Assembly: GCA_016713625.1 (NCBI GenBank)
Contig: JADJOT010000010.1
Location: 372,001-436,000, forward strand
DNA length: 64,000 nt
Source: Candidatus Accumulibacter affinis
Lineage (GTDB): Bacteria > Pseudomonadota > Gammaproteobacteria > Burkholderiales > Rhodocyclaceae
Reading direction: 5' to 3'
Under the pieces are notes generated by a model. The model searched no databases. It was not told the origin of the DNA and worked only from the letters and a program-made list of their open reading frames with translations. The stretch's first letter is position 1. Each line of letters begins with the position of its first letter. A program made the translations under genes and the position numbers. Of this stretch, positions 28,870 to 37,808 are shown one piece after another.

Positions 28870-29934
28870 CTACTGTTCGAAGAACAAGACCCCGCGATCG
28901 AATAGCAGGTCCAAAAGTTGGCGAAGCATACCGGTAGGCAGTTCGTCGGCCAGTAGATCAATACCTAGAGTTACGGAGCCAAGCGCTGTTGCTCCGCTGG
29001 ACGTCGCATGCCTCAGTCTGCTTAGGCTGAACTCCACTTCTTTATAGCGTAAGCGGTTGCTATCGGCAAAAGTTACCGAAGCGCCATATAGCCTGCCAGT
29101 TAGCTTGTAGCGATCTTGGATTAGTGCGACGTTCTTTACAAAGTCTAGACGCAGCTTTAGCGCTTTCAGCGCATCCGCTGAGATTGCTCGAATGGCTCTT
29201 TCAGCAAGAGGGAGCGCAATGTCGCTGACGTATGGGTCAATGTTAATCGTCAGGCATCTTTGCCCGTCTCCGGTCTTGTGATGCCTGAACTTGATTCCCA
29301 TTACTTCCGCTTCTGTGGAGGATGTTACAAAATCGTGTCCTTCTGCTGTCAGGAAAGCCCGAATGAGTTCCAACGCGTGAGCTTCCTCTGGGATAGAATC
29401 ACTCTGGACATACAGGACTAGCTGGTCGAGGGCTGTCGTGTGCTCCCCGAGTTGAATGTCGCTGTGGTGGCTGCTCGGCGCCGCAAGCGCTTGAAAATCT
29501 TCCGCTGTGAAGCTTTCCCCATGGCTGTGTCTGAATTCATCGTTGACCAAGCTGATGATATTGTTTAAGCCTTCTTCGGAGGTTATGTTGAAGCCTTGAA
29601 GGAGGCTGAGGGGCGGGCTGATCGTGGAAAGGTCCACGCCTAGAAGGCTCACCGGTACGACGCTTATGCCTTTGGAGTATGCGTAGCCGGACTCGAAGTA
29701 CAGCCAGCTCGAACGAATCGATGTGGGTGTGATGAAGACGAACATTGCCTTCGCCGTGTTTAGCGCTTGCTCGACGCTGTGGACCCAGTTCTTTCCGAAA
29801 GGAATGCTTTCCCCGTCGCTAGACAGAAATATGTCGATACTTCCCCCGGTTTTTGCTACGAACAGTTCCTTGAGCTTAGTGAGAATCTTGCGGTCGTGTG
29901 ATGAATGGCTGAAGAAGATGGTTGGCTTAGTCAT
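28870..29934 (-). CDS. TIR-domain protein, candidate defence effector
   Basis: A 354-residue protein. The N-terminal 140 residues form a TIR domain: TIFFSHSSHDRKILTKLKELF, then IDIFLSSDGESIPFGKNW, then MFVFITPTSIRSSWLYFESGYA, with the candidate catalytic Glu in the WLYFESG motif. Bacterial TIR domains often cleave NAD+ upon phage sensing. The remaining 210 residues are unrecognised. The ATG at 29934 opens the TIR domain; upstream codons come from truncated hsdM DNA. No partner such as a ThsA or Argonaute gene is adjacent. Confidence 0.78.
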   Translation of the reverse strand: MTKPTIFFSHSSHDRKILTKLKELFVAKTGGSIDIFLSSDGESIPFGKNWVHSVEQALNTAKAMFVFITPTSIRSSWLYFESGYAYSKGISVVPVSLLGVDLSTISPPLSLLQGFNITSEEGLNNIISLVNDEFRHSHGESFTAEDFQALAAPSSHHSDIQLGEHTTALDQLVLYVQSDSIPEEAHALELIRAFLTAEGHDFVTSSTEAEVMGIKFRHHKTGDGQRCLTINIDPYVSDIALPLAERAIRAISADALKALKLRLDFVKNVALIQDRYKLTGRLYGASVTFADSNRLRYKEVEFSLSRLRHATSSGATALGSVTLGIDLLADELPTGMLRQLLDLLFDRGVLFFEQ

Positions 29935-29989
29935 AGAAATGGCCCAGTGAGTGACTATCTGGTGGCAATATCGGAATACGCTCTCGACG

Positions 29990-30542
29990 CGCGCGAGAGC
30001 GGAGGTGGCCTTCTCATCGTGAGGTCCAGCCCGGTCCGGCTCTTCGCCTCGTCGTATGCCTTGAGCAGCAGTGAGCCGGAACCGCACGTCGGGTCGTAGA
30101 TCGTTTGTGCGCCGCTGGTTGCCTGGCCGAGATCAATGACCATTGCCATAATGCGCGAGACTTCAGGCGGGGTGTAGAACTGTCCCTTGCTCTTGCCGGA
30201 CTCGGTGGCGAAATAGCGCATCAGGTAGTCGTACGCGTCGCCGAGCAGGTCGTCGCCCTCGGCACGGTTGCGGCCGAAGTCCAGCCCCTCAAAGATAGCG
30301 ACCAGCTTGGTCAGCCGGTCGACCATCTCCTTGTCGCCCTTGGCCGCCACCATGTCGGCGAAGCTGCCGCCGATGGGCACCTCGATCAGGCCGTCTGGAT
30401 CGCCTGCGTACTTGTCAGATACGTACTTGACGAACAAGAGGACGAGGATGTAATCCTTGTACTGGCTGGCGTCCATGCCACCGCGCAGCTCGTCGCAGGA
30501 TTTCCACAGGGAGGCGTAGAGTTCGGATTTCTTGAGGGCCAT
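29990..30542 (-). pseudogene. Truncated type I restriction-modification methylase HsdM
   Basis: The start MALKKSELYASLWKSCDELR and the N-terminal helical domain of HsdM are intact, followed by GKSKGQFYTPPEVSRIM and the SAM-binding TIYDPTCGSGSLLLKAYDEA. After RTGLDL the frame diverges; a different frame still reads DEKATSALARV, so a short deletion of the expected YGQE-type segment shifted the frame. Homology ends near 29990 where the TIR gene region begins. About 330 residues, including the NPPF-type catalytic motif, are missing, so no methylase activity is expected. No hsdS or hsdR remains in the window. Confidence 0.85.
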
Positions 30543-30651
30543 AGTCGTTTTTCTTGGTGGCCAGTGGCAAGCACCGGAAGGGTGTCACTGTACCGCAAGG
30601 GCGGTGCTGGACAAAGCTCCAGAATCGCTTTGTCATGCTTGGACTGCTTCG

Positions 30652-30660
30652 CTCATCGCG
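30652..30660. repeat. Left 9-bp target duplication of the outer element
   Basis: CTCATCGCG, repeated identically at 39344-39352. Confidence 0.9.
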
Positions 30661-30823
30661 CAGCCCTGACGCATGACTAGCGAAGGCCAGTCGTAGCAAG
30701 GCTTAGGGGCGCCCGGAAAAAATAACTTTCGCAAAGGGGGGCTAGACAGGCGCACGGGTTTCTGGCAGGATACGTGAAGGACAACAGGTCTGCGCTTGAG
30801 CCGGAGGATCCGTGGTGGAGGTC

Positions 30824-31716
30824 ATGAATACGAGAGGTTGGGTACACTGCGGTCGCGAATTCAGCGCTGCGGAGATTGCTGACCTCTGTGCGACCGTGGC
30901 ATGGCTGCCGGGATTGCCGCGCCAGGAGTTGGCGGCGACGCTCTGCGAACATCTCGCTTGGTTCACCCTATCGGGAACCCCGAAGATCCACGCTTGCCTG
31001 GAGTTCCTGGAACGTTTGCGGGTGGCCGGGTTGCTGGCGCTTCCTGCACTGCGGCCCTCGCCGCCGCGCCGTTCGACGGCACCCGCGGCAGCCGTAGAGC
31101 CAGTTGCCGAGCCTCTGGTGCACTGCGCCCTGTCAGCACTCGCCCCGGTCTCCTGGAAGTGGTTCGCGACGCGGCCGTGGGGGCGCAGTGGGATGCGCTG
31201 GTGGCGCGCTGGCACCCGCTGGGTTTCCAGGGGGCCTTCGGCTACCGCTTGCGCTACTTCATCCTGGCGGGCGACCGGCGCCTGGGCTGCGTCCTGCTGG
31301 CCGGCGCTGCCCGGGCGGTGGCCGTGCGCGACCGCTGGATCGGCTGGACGGCCCAGGCCCGCCGCGAGAACGTGGCGCGGGTGGTGAACAACAGCCGCTT
31401 CCTGATCTTTCCCCACGTCCGGGTAGCGCATCTGGCCAGCCATGTGCTCGGACAACTCGCGCGCCGCGCACGCGCCGACTGGCTCGATCACTGGGGCTTC
31501 GAGCCCCTGCTGCTCGAGACCTTCGTCGATCCGCGTCACTATGCCGGTACCTGTTACCGCGCCGCCGGTTGGCAGTTGCTTGGGGAGACCAGCGGGCGTG
31601 GGCTGGCCCGCCCCGGCCAGTCCTATCAGAGCACGCCCCGCCAGGTGTGGGTCAAGCCGCTCTGCGCCGATGGTCGCGACCGGCTGTGCGCCGTCCCTGG
31701 GAACTCCCGGTCATGA
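30824..31716 (+). CDS. DUF4338 (DruA-like) protein encoded by the outer element, frameshifted
   Basis: About 297 residues in two frames. The N-terminal frame gives GWVHCGREFSAAEIADL and WFTLSGTPKIHACLEFL. The second gives WDALVARWHPLGFQGAFGYR, IGWTAQARRENVARVVNN and LLETFVDPRHYAGTCYRAAG, the DUF4338 signature. They join at a CCCC run near 31148, where a fifth C restores one frame. DUF4338 is the DruA domain of Druantia defence systems, but here the gene lies inside a transposon and its stop overlaps the transposase ATG. That points to a transposition-related role. GGAGG lies four bases before the start. Confidence 0.78.
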
Positions 31717-31921
31717 GCCGTCGCCCGACACGCGCCACCATCCAGGGGCTGCGCGCAAAAAAGAAACAGCAGGAAAGGGCGCTGAACTTGAAACTGCGCG
31801 CGAGTGGACAAGTTCCCCACTCCCCCGCTTCTTTGCCCAACCGATGCTCGACCTTCGCGACCATCGCCGAAGAGAGAGAGGCCCGCGAGGACGCCGTGAG
31901 CAAACAGATGCGCCTCCTGCG

Positions 31922-31929
31922 CAAAGAGC
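31922..31929. repeat. Left 8-bp target duplication of IS66
   Basis: CAAAGAGC, identical to 37801-37808; 8 bp is the normal IS66 duplication length. Confidence 0.93.
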
Positions 31930-32004
31930 GTAAGCGTCCAGCCGATCCACCTGTAAAACCGCCGAGAAGTGGAGCAACCTCCAGGTTTTCGACAGGAGGA
32001 CGAG

Positions 32005-32325
32005 ATGGACAAGGCAGGGGAACTGGAAGCGCACTGGCGAGGGCATGTGGACGCCTGGCGGGCGAGCGGCGACAGCCAGAAGGCGTACTGTGAGGAGCAC
32101 GGACTGAGAAGCCATTCGCTCAGTTACTGGCACCTGCGCTTGGCGAAGGGTCCAGGACCGAGCGGAGCGAGAGGCCCACTGACCCTGGTTCCTGCGGTGA
32201 GGGTTCCGGGTACCGCGGCCTCTACGCCGAGTCTGTCGCTGCACAGCCCGCAGGGCTGGCGACTCGAATTTGCCACTCTGCCGCCTGCCGGGTGGCTGAC
32301 GGCCCTGTGGGGAGAGCGCGCATGA
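32005..32325 (+). CDS. tnpA: IS66 accessory protein TnpA
   Basis: A 106-residue protein with the IS66 TnpA helix-turn-helix: LEAHWRGHVDAWRASGDSQKA, then YCEEHGLRSHSLSYWHLRL. An AGGAGGA ribosome site precedes the ATG by four bases. The stop overlaps the tnpB start. TnpA is required for IS66 transposition, probably by binding the ends. Confidence 0.88.
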   Translation: MDKAGELEAHWRGHVDAWRASGDSQKAYCEEHGLRSHSLSYWHLRLAKGPGPSGARGPLTLVPAVRVPGTAASTPSLSLHSPQGWRLEFATLPPAGWLTALWGERA

Positions 32326-32675
32326 ACGCGCCCCTCGGGGCGGCGCCGGAGCGCATCTGGCTGGCCGTCGAAGCGGTGGACATGCGTCTGGGCATCGATG
32401 GCCTGTCGGCGCGCATCCAGGCCAGTCTCGGGCGCAGCCCCTGTGACGGCACCGCCTACGCCTTCACCAACCGGCGCCGCAGCCGGCTCAAACTGCTGGT
32501 CTGGGATGGCACCGGCGTCTGGCTCTCGCAGCGCCGGCTGCACCGTGGCTACTTCACCTGGCCGAGCGCCAGCGACCCGGTTTTCGCCCTCACCGCAGCA
32601 CAATGGCGCTGGCTGATCGCCGGCGTAGACTGGCAACGCCGGGACGCGCCGGCACCCGCCCACTGGCAGGTCTAA
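32322..32675 (+). CDS. tnpB: IS66 accessory protein TnpB
   Basis: A 117-residue protein with the TnpB (Orf2) signature: VDMRLGIDGLSARIQASLG, then AYAFTNRRRSRLKLLVWDG, VWLSQRRLHRGYFTWP and AAQWRWLIAGVDW. The ATG lies four bases inside the tnpA end. Intact. It has no relation to the IS200/IS605 RNA-guided TnpB. Confidence 0.92.
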   Translation: MNAPLGAAPERIWLAVEAVDMRLGIDGLSARIQASLGRSPCDGTAYAFTNRRRSRLKLLVWDGTGVWLSQRRLHRGYFTWPSASDPVFALTAAQWRWLIAGVDWQRRDAPAPAHWQV

Positions 32676-33737
32676 GGGTGCACTTTCTTTGCAGAAAAGC
32701 ATGCAAAATCCGCCACTGCGACGTCTTGCAGAGCATCTTCATGGTATAATCCGTCATGGATTTAGCCAGCGAACTTGCCCCCCTTCTCGCCCTCGCCGGA
32801 ACTGCTGTTCTGGGCCGAGAAGCGGGTCGGTGGACTGCTCGAACAGGTCAAGACCAGTGCCACGGAGATTCACTGGCGCGATGCCAAGATCGAGAAGCTG
32901 ACCCTCGAACTGGCCTATCTGCGGCGGATGAAATTCGGCGTCAAGAGCGAGTCCCTGGTCGCTGCCGAACGGGACCTCTTCGACGAAACCCTGGCCGCCG
33001 ACCTCGCTGCCTGCGAAGCCCGCCTGGACGAACAGCGCCAGGCGGCCGAGATGGGGCCGCATCTCCCGCCCGCCGAGAAACCGAAACGCGAACGCGCCGG
33101 CCGTCAGCCCTTGCCCGAGCAGCTGCCCCGGGTCGAGCACCTGCACGAGCCCGAAACCTGCACCTGTGGGCAATGTGGTCAGGCACTGGTGCGGATCGGC
33201 GAGGACGTGACCGAGAAACTCAGCATCGTTCCCGCCGAGTTCTTCGTCGAACGCCACCTCTACCCGAAGTACGCCTGCCGGCCCTGGCGAGACCCTCACC
33301 GCCGCACCGGCGGTGGCTTCGGTCATCGATGGCGGCCTGGCGGCGCCGGCCTTGCTGGCCTGGGTGATGGTCAGCAAATACGTCGATCACCTGCCGCTCT
33401 ATCGTCTGGAACGGCAGGCCGCCCGCTCGGGGGTGACGCTGTCTCGCTCGACGCTGGCGGACTGGGTCGGTCGCATCGGTGTCGCTCTCGAACCGCTCTG
33501 GCTGCGCCTGGCCGAGCTGCTGCGCCAGGATACGGTGCTGCATGCCGATGAAACCCCGGTACAGCAACTCGATCCGGGCAGAGGAAAGACCAAGCGGGCG
33601 TATCTCTGGGCGTATCGCAGCAATGCCCTGGGAAGCAACCCGCCGATCGTCGTCTTCGACTACCAGCCCGGCCGGGGCGGGAAGTATGTGGTGGAGTTCC
33701 TCGGCCACTGGCAAGGCGCTCTGATGGTCGATGAGTT

Positions 33738-33767
33738 TGCCGGTTATGTTGCCGCCGAAGATATGTG
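33738..33767 (+). repeat. Left 30-bp inverted repeat of the RIT element
   Basis: Exact reverse complement of 37125-37154. It encodes the false tail of the left tnpC frame (YVAAEDM, stop). Confidence 0.9.
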
Positions 33768-33838
33768 ACACCAGTCCAGAAGCCCCAGCATCCAGCCTGT
33801 TCTTGAGCATTTGACAGCACATAACTGGAGGTCCTTGC

Positions 33839-33870
33839 TGACAGTCCCTTTCAACCTCAAAGGACTGTCA
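33839..33870 (+). promoter_or_regulatory. Hairpin covering the ribosome site of the first RIT recombinase
   Basis: TGACAGTCC (33839-33847) pairs perfectly with GGACTGTCA (33862-33870). The right arm contains GGA of the AAAGGA ribosome site and the A of the ATG at 33870, so folding would hide the start. Confidence 0.5.
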
Positions 33871-35100
33871 TGTTCGAAACTCTTGTTAGTACAGATCGCG
33901 CACTTGCCCACCATCGCGATGGCCCGTTGGCAGATGAACGCAATCGCTACCTTCAGCACTGTACTGCTCAGGGTGGCACGCGAGATTCTCTACGTCTGCG
34001 GGCGCGATCGATTTTGTGGGTTGCTGAACACATGTCACCCAGCGACTTCGGGAGCGTCAATGCGTCCCGGTTGCATGAAATCGTCACGGACGAGTTTCGC
34101 CAACCAGTCATGGGCTGGCACCAACGACGGCCGCTACATGCGTATGTTTCGCGCGACCCTGGTTGAAATACCTGGGCTGGTGGCCGCAGCCCGAGGAGTC
34201 GGTCCCGTTCGGGCCGGCCCTTGAGCACTTCGTTGCCTGGATGCGCGACGAACGCGGTCTGACGCCCTGCACGATTGAGCAATGGCGGTACCGCGCCTTG
34301 AAGTTTCTGTGCTGGTGCAGCGACACCGACCGTAACCTGGCAACGCTCCAGCCACAAGATATCGATGCGTACTTCGTCAATTACGGTGCAAAGCGGTGGT
34401 CTCGGATCTCTGCCGGAGGAATCGCCAAGATGCTGCGGGTGTTCCTTCGTCACGCCGCCAGTACCGGCGCGTGCAGCCCTATTCTGGCTGGTTCGATCCC
34501 AGGAAATCGGCGATATGCGCTGGAGTCGTTGCCGTACGCTTTGAGCTGGGAGGATGTAAGGCGCGTGGTCGCCACCGCCAGCAGCGATAGCGAGGGCGAC
34601 ATTCGCGACCGCGCGATCCTGCTTCTATTGGCTGTACTCGGCCTTCGGCGAGGCGAGGTTGCATCGCCTCGGCTTGACCAGATCGACCTCGTCGCCGGGC
34701 TTTTACCTATCTGGCGACTGAAGCGCCGCCAACCCCAGGTCCACCCGCTCGTGCCTTCCGTGGCGGAGGCGCTTCGGCGATACATCCACGAGGTTCGGCC
34801 GAACGTGTCGCATGCTGAGGTCTTTATCCGGACCCAGGCGCCGCGATTCCCCATTCAGGCTACGGCCCTCTACAACATCGTCACCCGGCGGCTGCGCGCA
34901 CTTGGATACAGGCCGCTCACCTTGGCCCTCATGCTTTGCGGCACTCGTGCGCAGCGAAGCTGCTCGCCGACGGGCTGACACTCAAGGAGATCGGCGACCA
35001 CCTCGGTCATCGCAGTGCCTCGGCCACGATGACCTACACGAAAGTCGACCTGGGGTCTTTACGCCAAGTGGCTGACTTCGATCTCGGAGGTCTGCGATGA
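33870..35100 (+). CDS. RIT tyrosine recombinase A, two frameshifts
   Basis: About 410 residues over three frame segments. The first, from MFETLVSTDRALAHH, runs to HAYVSRDP; one missing C near 34155 then gives WLKYLGWWPQ. The middle has the SAM-like core-binding domain and the catalytic start LAVLGLRRGEVA (Arg). A lost base near 34915 hides the end, which in the third frame reads HALRHSCAAKLLADGLTL and LGHRSASATMTYTKVD, giving the HxxR, His and Tyr residues. The stop overlaps the next gene (ATGA). The catalytic set is complete if the two bases are restored. Confidence 0.78.
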
Positions 35101-36052
35101 ACACCAGTGATGTCATCACGATTTATCTTGCCACCCGGCGAGCCCAGGGTGTCCAAATCCGCAGCGGTGCCCGGGCGCTGCGCCAGTTCGCGCGCGAGAC
35201 AGGTGATCGGCCCTTGCACGAAGTGACGCAGCAGGCCGTGAGCGCGTTTCTACGCGGCCATGGCGCGCTTAGCGCCTCCTGGACGACAAAATTTAGATTG
35301 TTGGCCGGGTTGTATCGCTTCGCGTTGGCGCGCGGCTATGTGGCGGTATCGCCGTTGCCAGAAATCAAGCCGAAGTTGCCGCCGCCGCAGACACCCTATG
35401 TCTCGCATGACGAACTACAGCGCCTGCTCGACTCGACCGCCGTCGTAGGATCGCCCTTGAGCCGTCTTCAGGCCATGACGTATCGAACCTTGCTACTGGT
35501 ACTGTACGGCGCTGGACTTCGTATCAGCGAAGCCATCGGCCTCACGGTGGCTGACGTTGATATTGCCGAGCAAGTCCTGACCGTTCGAAACACGAAGTTC
35601 TACAAGACTCGCTTGGTACCGATCGGGCCGCAACTGGCGTCAGCATTGGCGGCCTACTATGAGAGGCGAAGCACGCTGCCCATGGTAAAGGACAGGGGCT
35701 CCCCCCTTTCTTTGTACACCGCACGGGTTGTTGTCTGGCTTACCCGGAAGTCATCACCTGCTTTCAACGGATACGATCAGCGGCGGGCATTGTCCGTCCA
35801 CCCGGTGAGCTACGACCTCCGCGACTTCACGATCTGCGCCACACCGCGGCGGTTCATCGTGTCCTGGCCTGGTACCGTTCGGGCAAGGACGTCCAATACC
35901 TTCTGCCTCATCTGGCGACCTACCTCGGACACGCCAATATCGTTTCGACACAGCGCTATCTGCACATGACATCAGAGTTGCTGCAAGAGGCCAGCTCCCG
36001 GTTCGCGGCGTATGCATTGAACGAGGTAGAACGGGAGGCCGATGATGCGTGA
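35097..36052 (+). CDS. RIT tyrosine recombinase B, one frameshift
   Basis: About 317 residues. The N-terminal domain and the catalytic Arg (LYGAGLRISEAIGLTV) are in the first frame. Near 35755 a one-base change moves the rest to another frame: FQRIRSAAGIVRPPG, then RLHDLRHTAAVHRVLAWY, LATYLGHANIVSTQRYLHMT with HxxR, His and Tyr. It starts in the last bases of recombinase A and its end overlaps recombinase C, the compact layout typical of RIT elements. Confidence 0.78.
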
Positions 36053-37049
36053 TCAAAGCCTTCTCGGTCCATGGGTACGGCGTTTCCTGCTGGAGTATCT
36101 GGTCGCCGAGAGAAACCTGGCGAGGAACACTCAAGTAAGCTACCGGGATACATTAACCCTGCTCCTGCCATTCGTCAGCAACTTGGCGACGGTGCCGATC
36201 GAGCGTCTGGCGGTGCATGACGTGTCAGCAGATCGGGTGCGGGCATTCCTCGATCACATCGAGCATGAGCGTGGTTGCAGCGTCGTCACGCGCAACCAGC
36301 GACTCAGCACCATTCACTCGCTGGCTCGTTTCGTCGGTATGCGTTCACCTGAGCATCTGGATTGGTGTTCTCAAGTTCGTTTGGTGCCGTTCAAGAAGGC
36401 CGCCCAGAACGCCATCGGATATCTCGACAAGCCCGAAGTCGAGGCACTGTTGCGCGCCCCAAATCGTGGCACGACGCTGGGGGCGCGAGACCATGCTCTG
36501 CTGCTCTTTCTCTACAACAGCGGCGCTCGTGCCGACGAGGCGGCGTCTTTGCGGGTGGGCAACCTTTACCTGGGAACGTCACCGTCTGTACGCATTCTCG
36601 GCAAGGGCAACAAGTGGCGGATCTGTCCTCTATGGGCGGTCACGGTAGCTGCGCTGCAACCGCTTGTGGCCGGAAAGTGCGCCGACGATCAGGTGTTTCA
36701 CGGACGAACCGGTGACCCGATGACGCGCTTCGGGGTACATCGCATCGTGAAGACCTACGCCAAGGAGGCGGCCACGCGGGTCGAGTCCATGCGTGGAAAA
36801 CACATCAGCCCGCACTCGATCCGGCATACCACGGCTGTTCATTTACTTCGTGCGGGAGTGGACATCAATACCATTCGGGCTTGGCTCGGTCACGTTTCCT
36901 TGGACACGACACACGTTTATGCCGAGGTCGATCTCGAGATGAAGGCCAAGGCACTGGCCTGCGTAGACATCACCGACCTGCCAGCCGCCGCGCGGACGAA
37001 ATCAGCGAGAACGTCGGGCACGATCATGGACTTCATGAGCCAACTGTAG
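36042..37049 (+). CDS. RIT tyrosine recombinase C, intact
   Basis: A 335-residue tyrosine recombinase. The N-terminal core-binding domain is FLLEYLVAERNLARNTQVSY. Catalytic residues are visible in order: Arg in YNSGARADEAASL, Lys in GKGNKWRICPL, His-x-x-Arg in SPHSIRHTTAVHLL, His in WLGHVSLDTTHVY and the nucleophile Tyr in that same segment. It is the only one of the three with an unbroken frame. The start overlaps recombinase B. Confidence 0.92.
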   Translation: MMRDQSLLGPWVRRFLLEYLVAERNLARNTQVSYRDTLTLLLPFVSNLATVPIERLAVHDVSADRVRAFLDHIEHERGCSVVTRNQRLSTIHSLARFVGMRSPEHLDWCSQVRLVPFKKAAQNAIGYLDKPEVEALLRAPNRGTTLGARDHALLLFLYNSGARADEAASLRVGNLYLGTSPSVRILGKGNKWRICPLWAVTVAALQPLVAGKCADDQVFHGRTGDPMTRFGVHRIVKTYAKEAATRVESMRGKHISPHSIRHTTAVHLLRAGVDINTIRAWLGHVSLDTTHVYAEVDLEMKAKALACVDITDLPAAARTKSARTSGTIMDFMSQL

Positions 37050-37124
37050 CCGCCAAACGCTCGAATTTATGTGCGCACCAGCCCGACGGTCCAGAGGATC
37101 GGCCGTCGGCCTTCAGGTCGCCAC

Positions 37125-37180
37125 CACATATCTTCGGCGGCAACATAACCGGCATTATGTTTTGCACAACATAATGCCGG
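37125..37180 (-). repeat. Right RIT terminal repeat plus palindrome
   Basis: 37125-37154 is the 30-bp inverted repeat partner of the left end. It runs into a perfect 13-bp stem, CCGGCATTATGTT (37149-37161) with AACATAATGCCGG (37168-37180), around a 6-nt loop. The left end lacks this second palindrome. Confidence 0.85.
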
Positions 37181-37800
37181 CTATCAGGTGCTGTTTCGGG
37201 GCGAGGTGATCGAACTCGCCTGTATGGCCCACGCCCGGCGGAAGTTCTTCGACCTCCATCAAGCGAATGGGAGCCCCGTCGCGGCCGAGGCCCTGCGCCG
37301 CATCGGCGAGTTGTATGCCATTGAGGCCGCAGCGAAGGGGAAGACGGTAGAGGAGCGCGCCCGACGACGAAAGGAAACCAGTCAGCCGCTGCTCGAAGCC
37401 CTGCACCTGTGGCTCCAGAACACCCGCAGATCGGTGGCCGACGGCGGCGCACTGGCCAAGGCGATCGACTACAGCCTGCGGCGCTGGCCGGCCTTTGCCC
37501 GGTACGCCACCAACGGCTTCTACCCGATCGACAACAACCCGGTCGAGAATGCCATTCGTCCGATCGCCATCGGGAAGAAAAATTGCCTGTTCGCCGGTTC
37601 CGAGGCGGCAGGCCAACGCGCCGCGGCGATTCAGTCGCTGCTCGAAACTGCGCGCGCGAACGGCATCGAGCCCATGGCCTGGCTGACCGACACCCTCGAG
37701 AAACTCCCCTCCTGGCCGAACAGCCGCATCGACGAGCTCCTGCCGCTCAAAAAGCCAGTCTGATTGTGCGCGCCCAGGGGTGGGTGCGCTGAACGCTTAC

Positions 37801-37808
37801 CAAAGAGC
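37801..37808. repeat. Right 8-bp target duplication of IS66
   Basis: CAAAGAGC, matching 31922-31929. Confidence 0.93.

Larger units (their letters stand above)
33739..37180 (+). mobile_element. Recombinase-in-trio (RIT) element
   Basis: Three overlapping tyrosine recombinase genes bounded by 30-bp perfect inverted repeats, 33738-33767 and 37125-37154 (TGCCGGTTATGTTGCCGCCG continuing AAGATATGTG). The right end has an extra palindrome up to 37180. GCCGG occurs at both junctions (33739-33743 and 37176-37180), so the exact cut site within it is ambiguous. It sits in tnpC at the codons for FAGY. Confidence 0.85.
32756..37763 (+). pseudogene. tnpC: IS66 transposase TnpC, split by the RIT element and frameshifted
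   Basis: The left part (32756-33743) starts MDLASELA, shifts frame at a C6 run near 32783 (one C too many), shifts again near 33285 (an extra G), and carries ETCTCGQCGQAL (zinc ribbon), LHADETPVQQL (first Asp) and LMVDEFAGY (second Asp). After the RIT, 37181-37763 continues YQVLFRGEVIELACMAHARR and holds the catalytic Glu in NNPVENAIRP. Removing the RIT with one GCCGG copy joins the halves in frame at FAGYQ. The element cannot transpose as it stands. Confidence 0.88.
31930..37800 (+). mobile_element. IS66-family element carrying a RIT insertion
   Basis: Left end GTAAGCGTCCAGC and right end (complement) GTAAGCGTTCAGC match the IS66 terminal consensus and continue as imperfect repeats for about 24 bp. 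An 8-bp duplication CAAAGAGC flanks it. It holds tnpA, tnpB and a tnpC interrupted by a 3.4-kb RIT element. Without the RIT it would be about 2.4 kb, normal for IS66. Confidence 0.93.

Noticed and set aside
30742..31539. A 265-codon minus-strand frame opposite the DUF4338 gene
   Set aside because: It overlaps the conserved DUF4338 motifs and has an arginine/alanine-rich random composition.
32740..32756. TATAAT just before tnpC of IS66
   Set aside because: No -35 at a sensible distance, and tnpC follows tnpB in one operon; weak evidence for a separate promoter.
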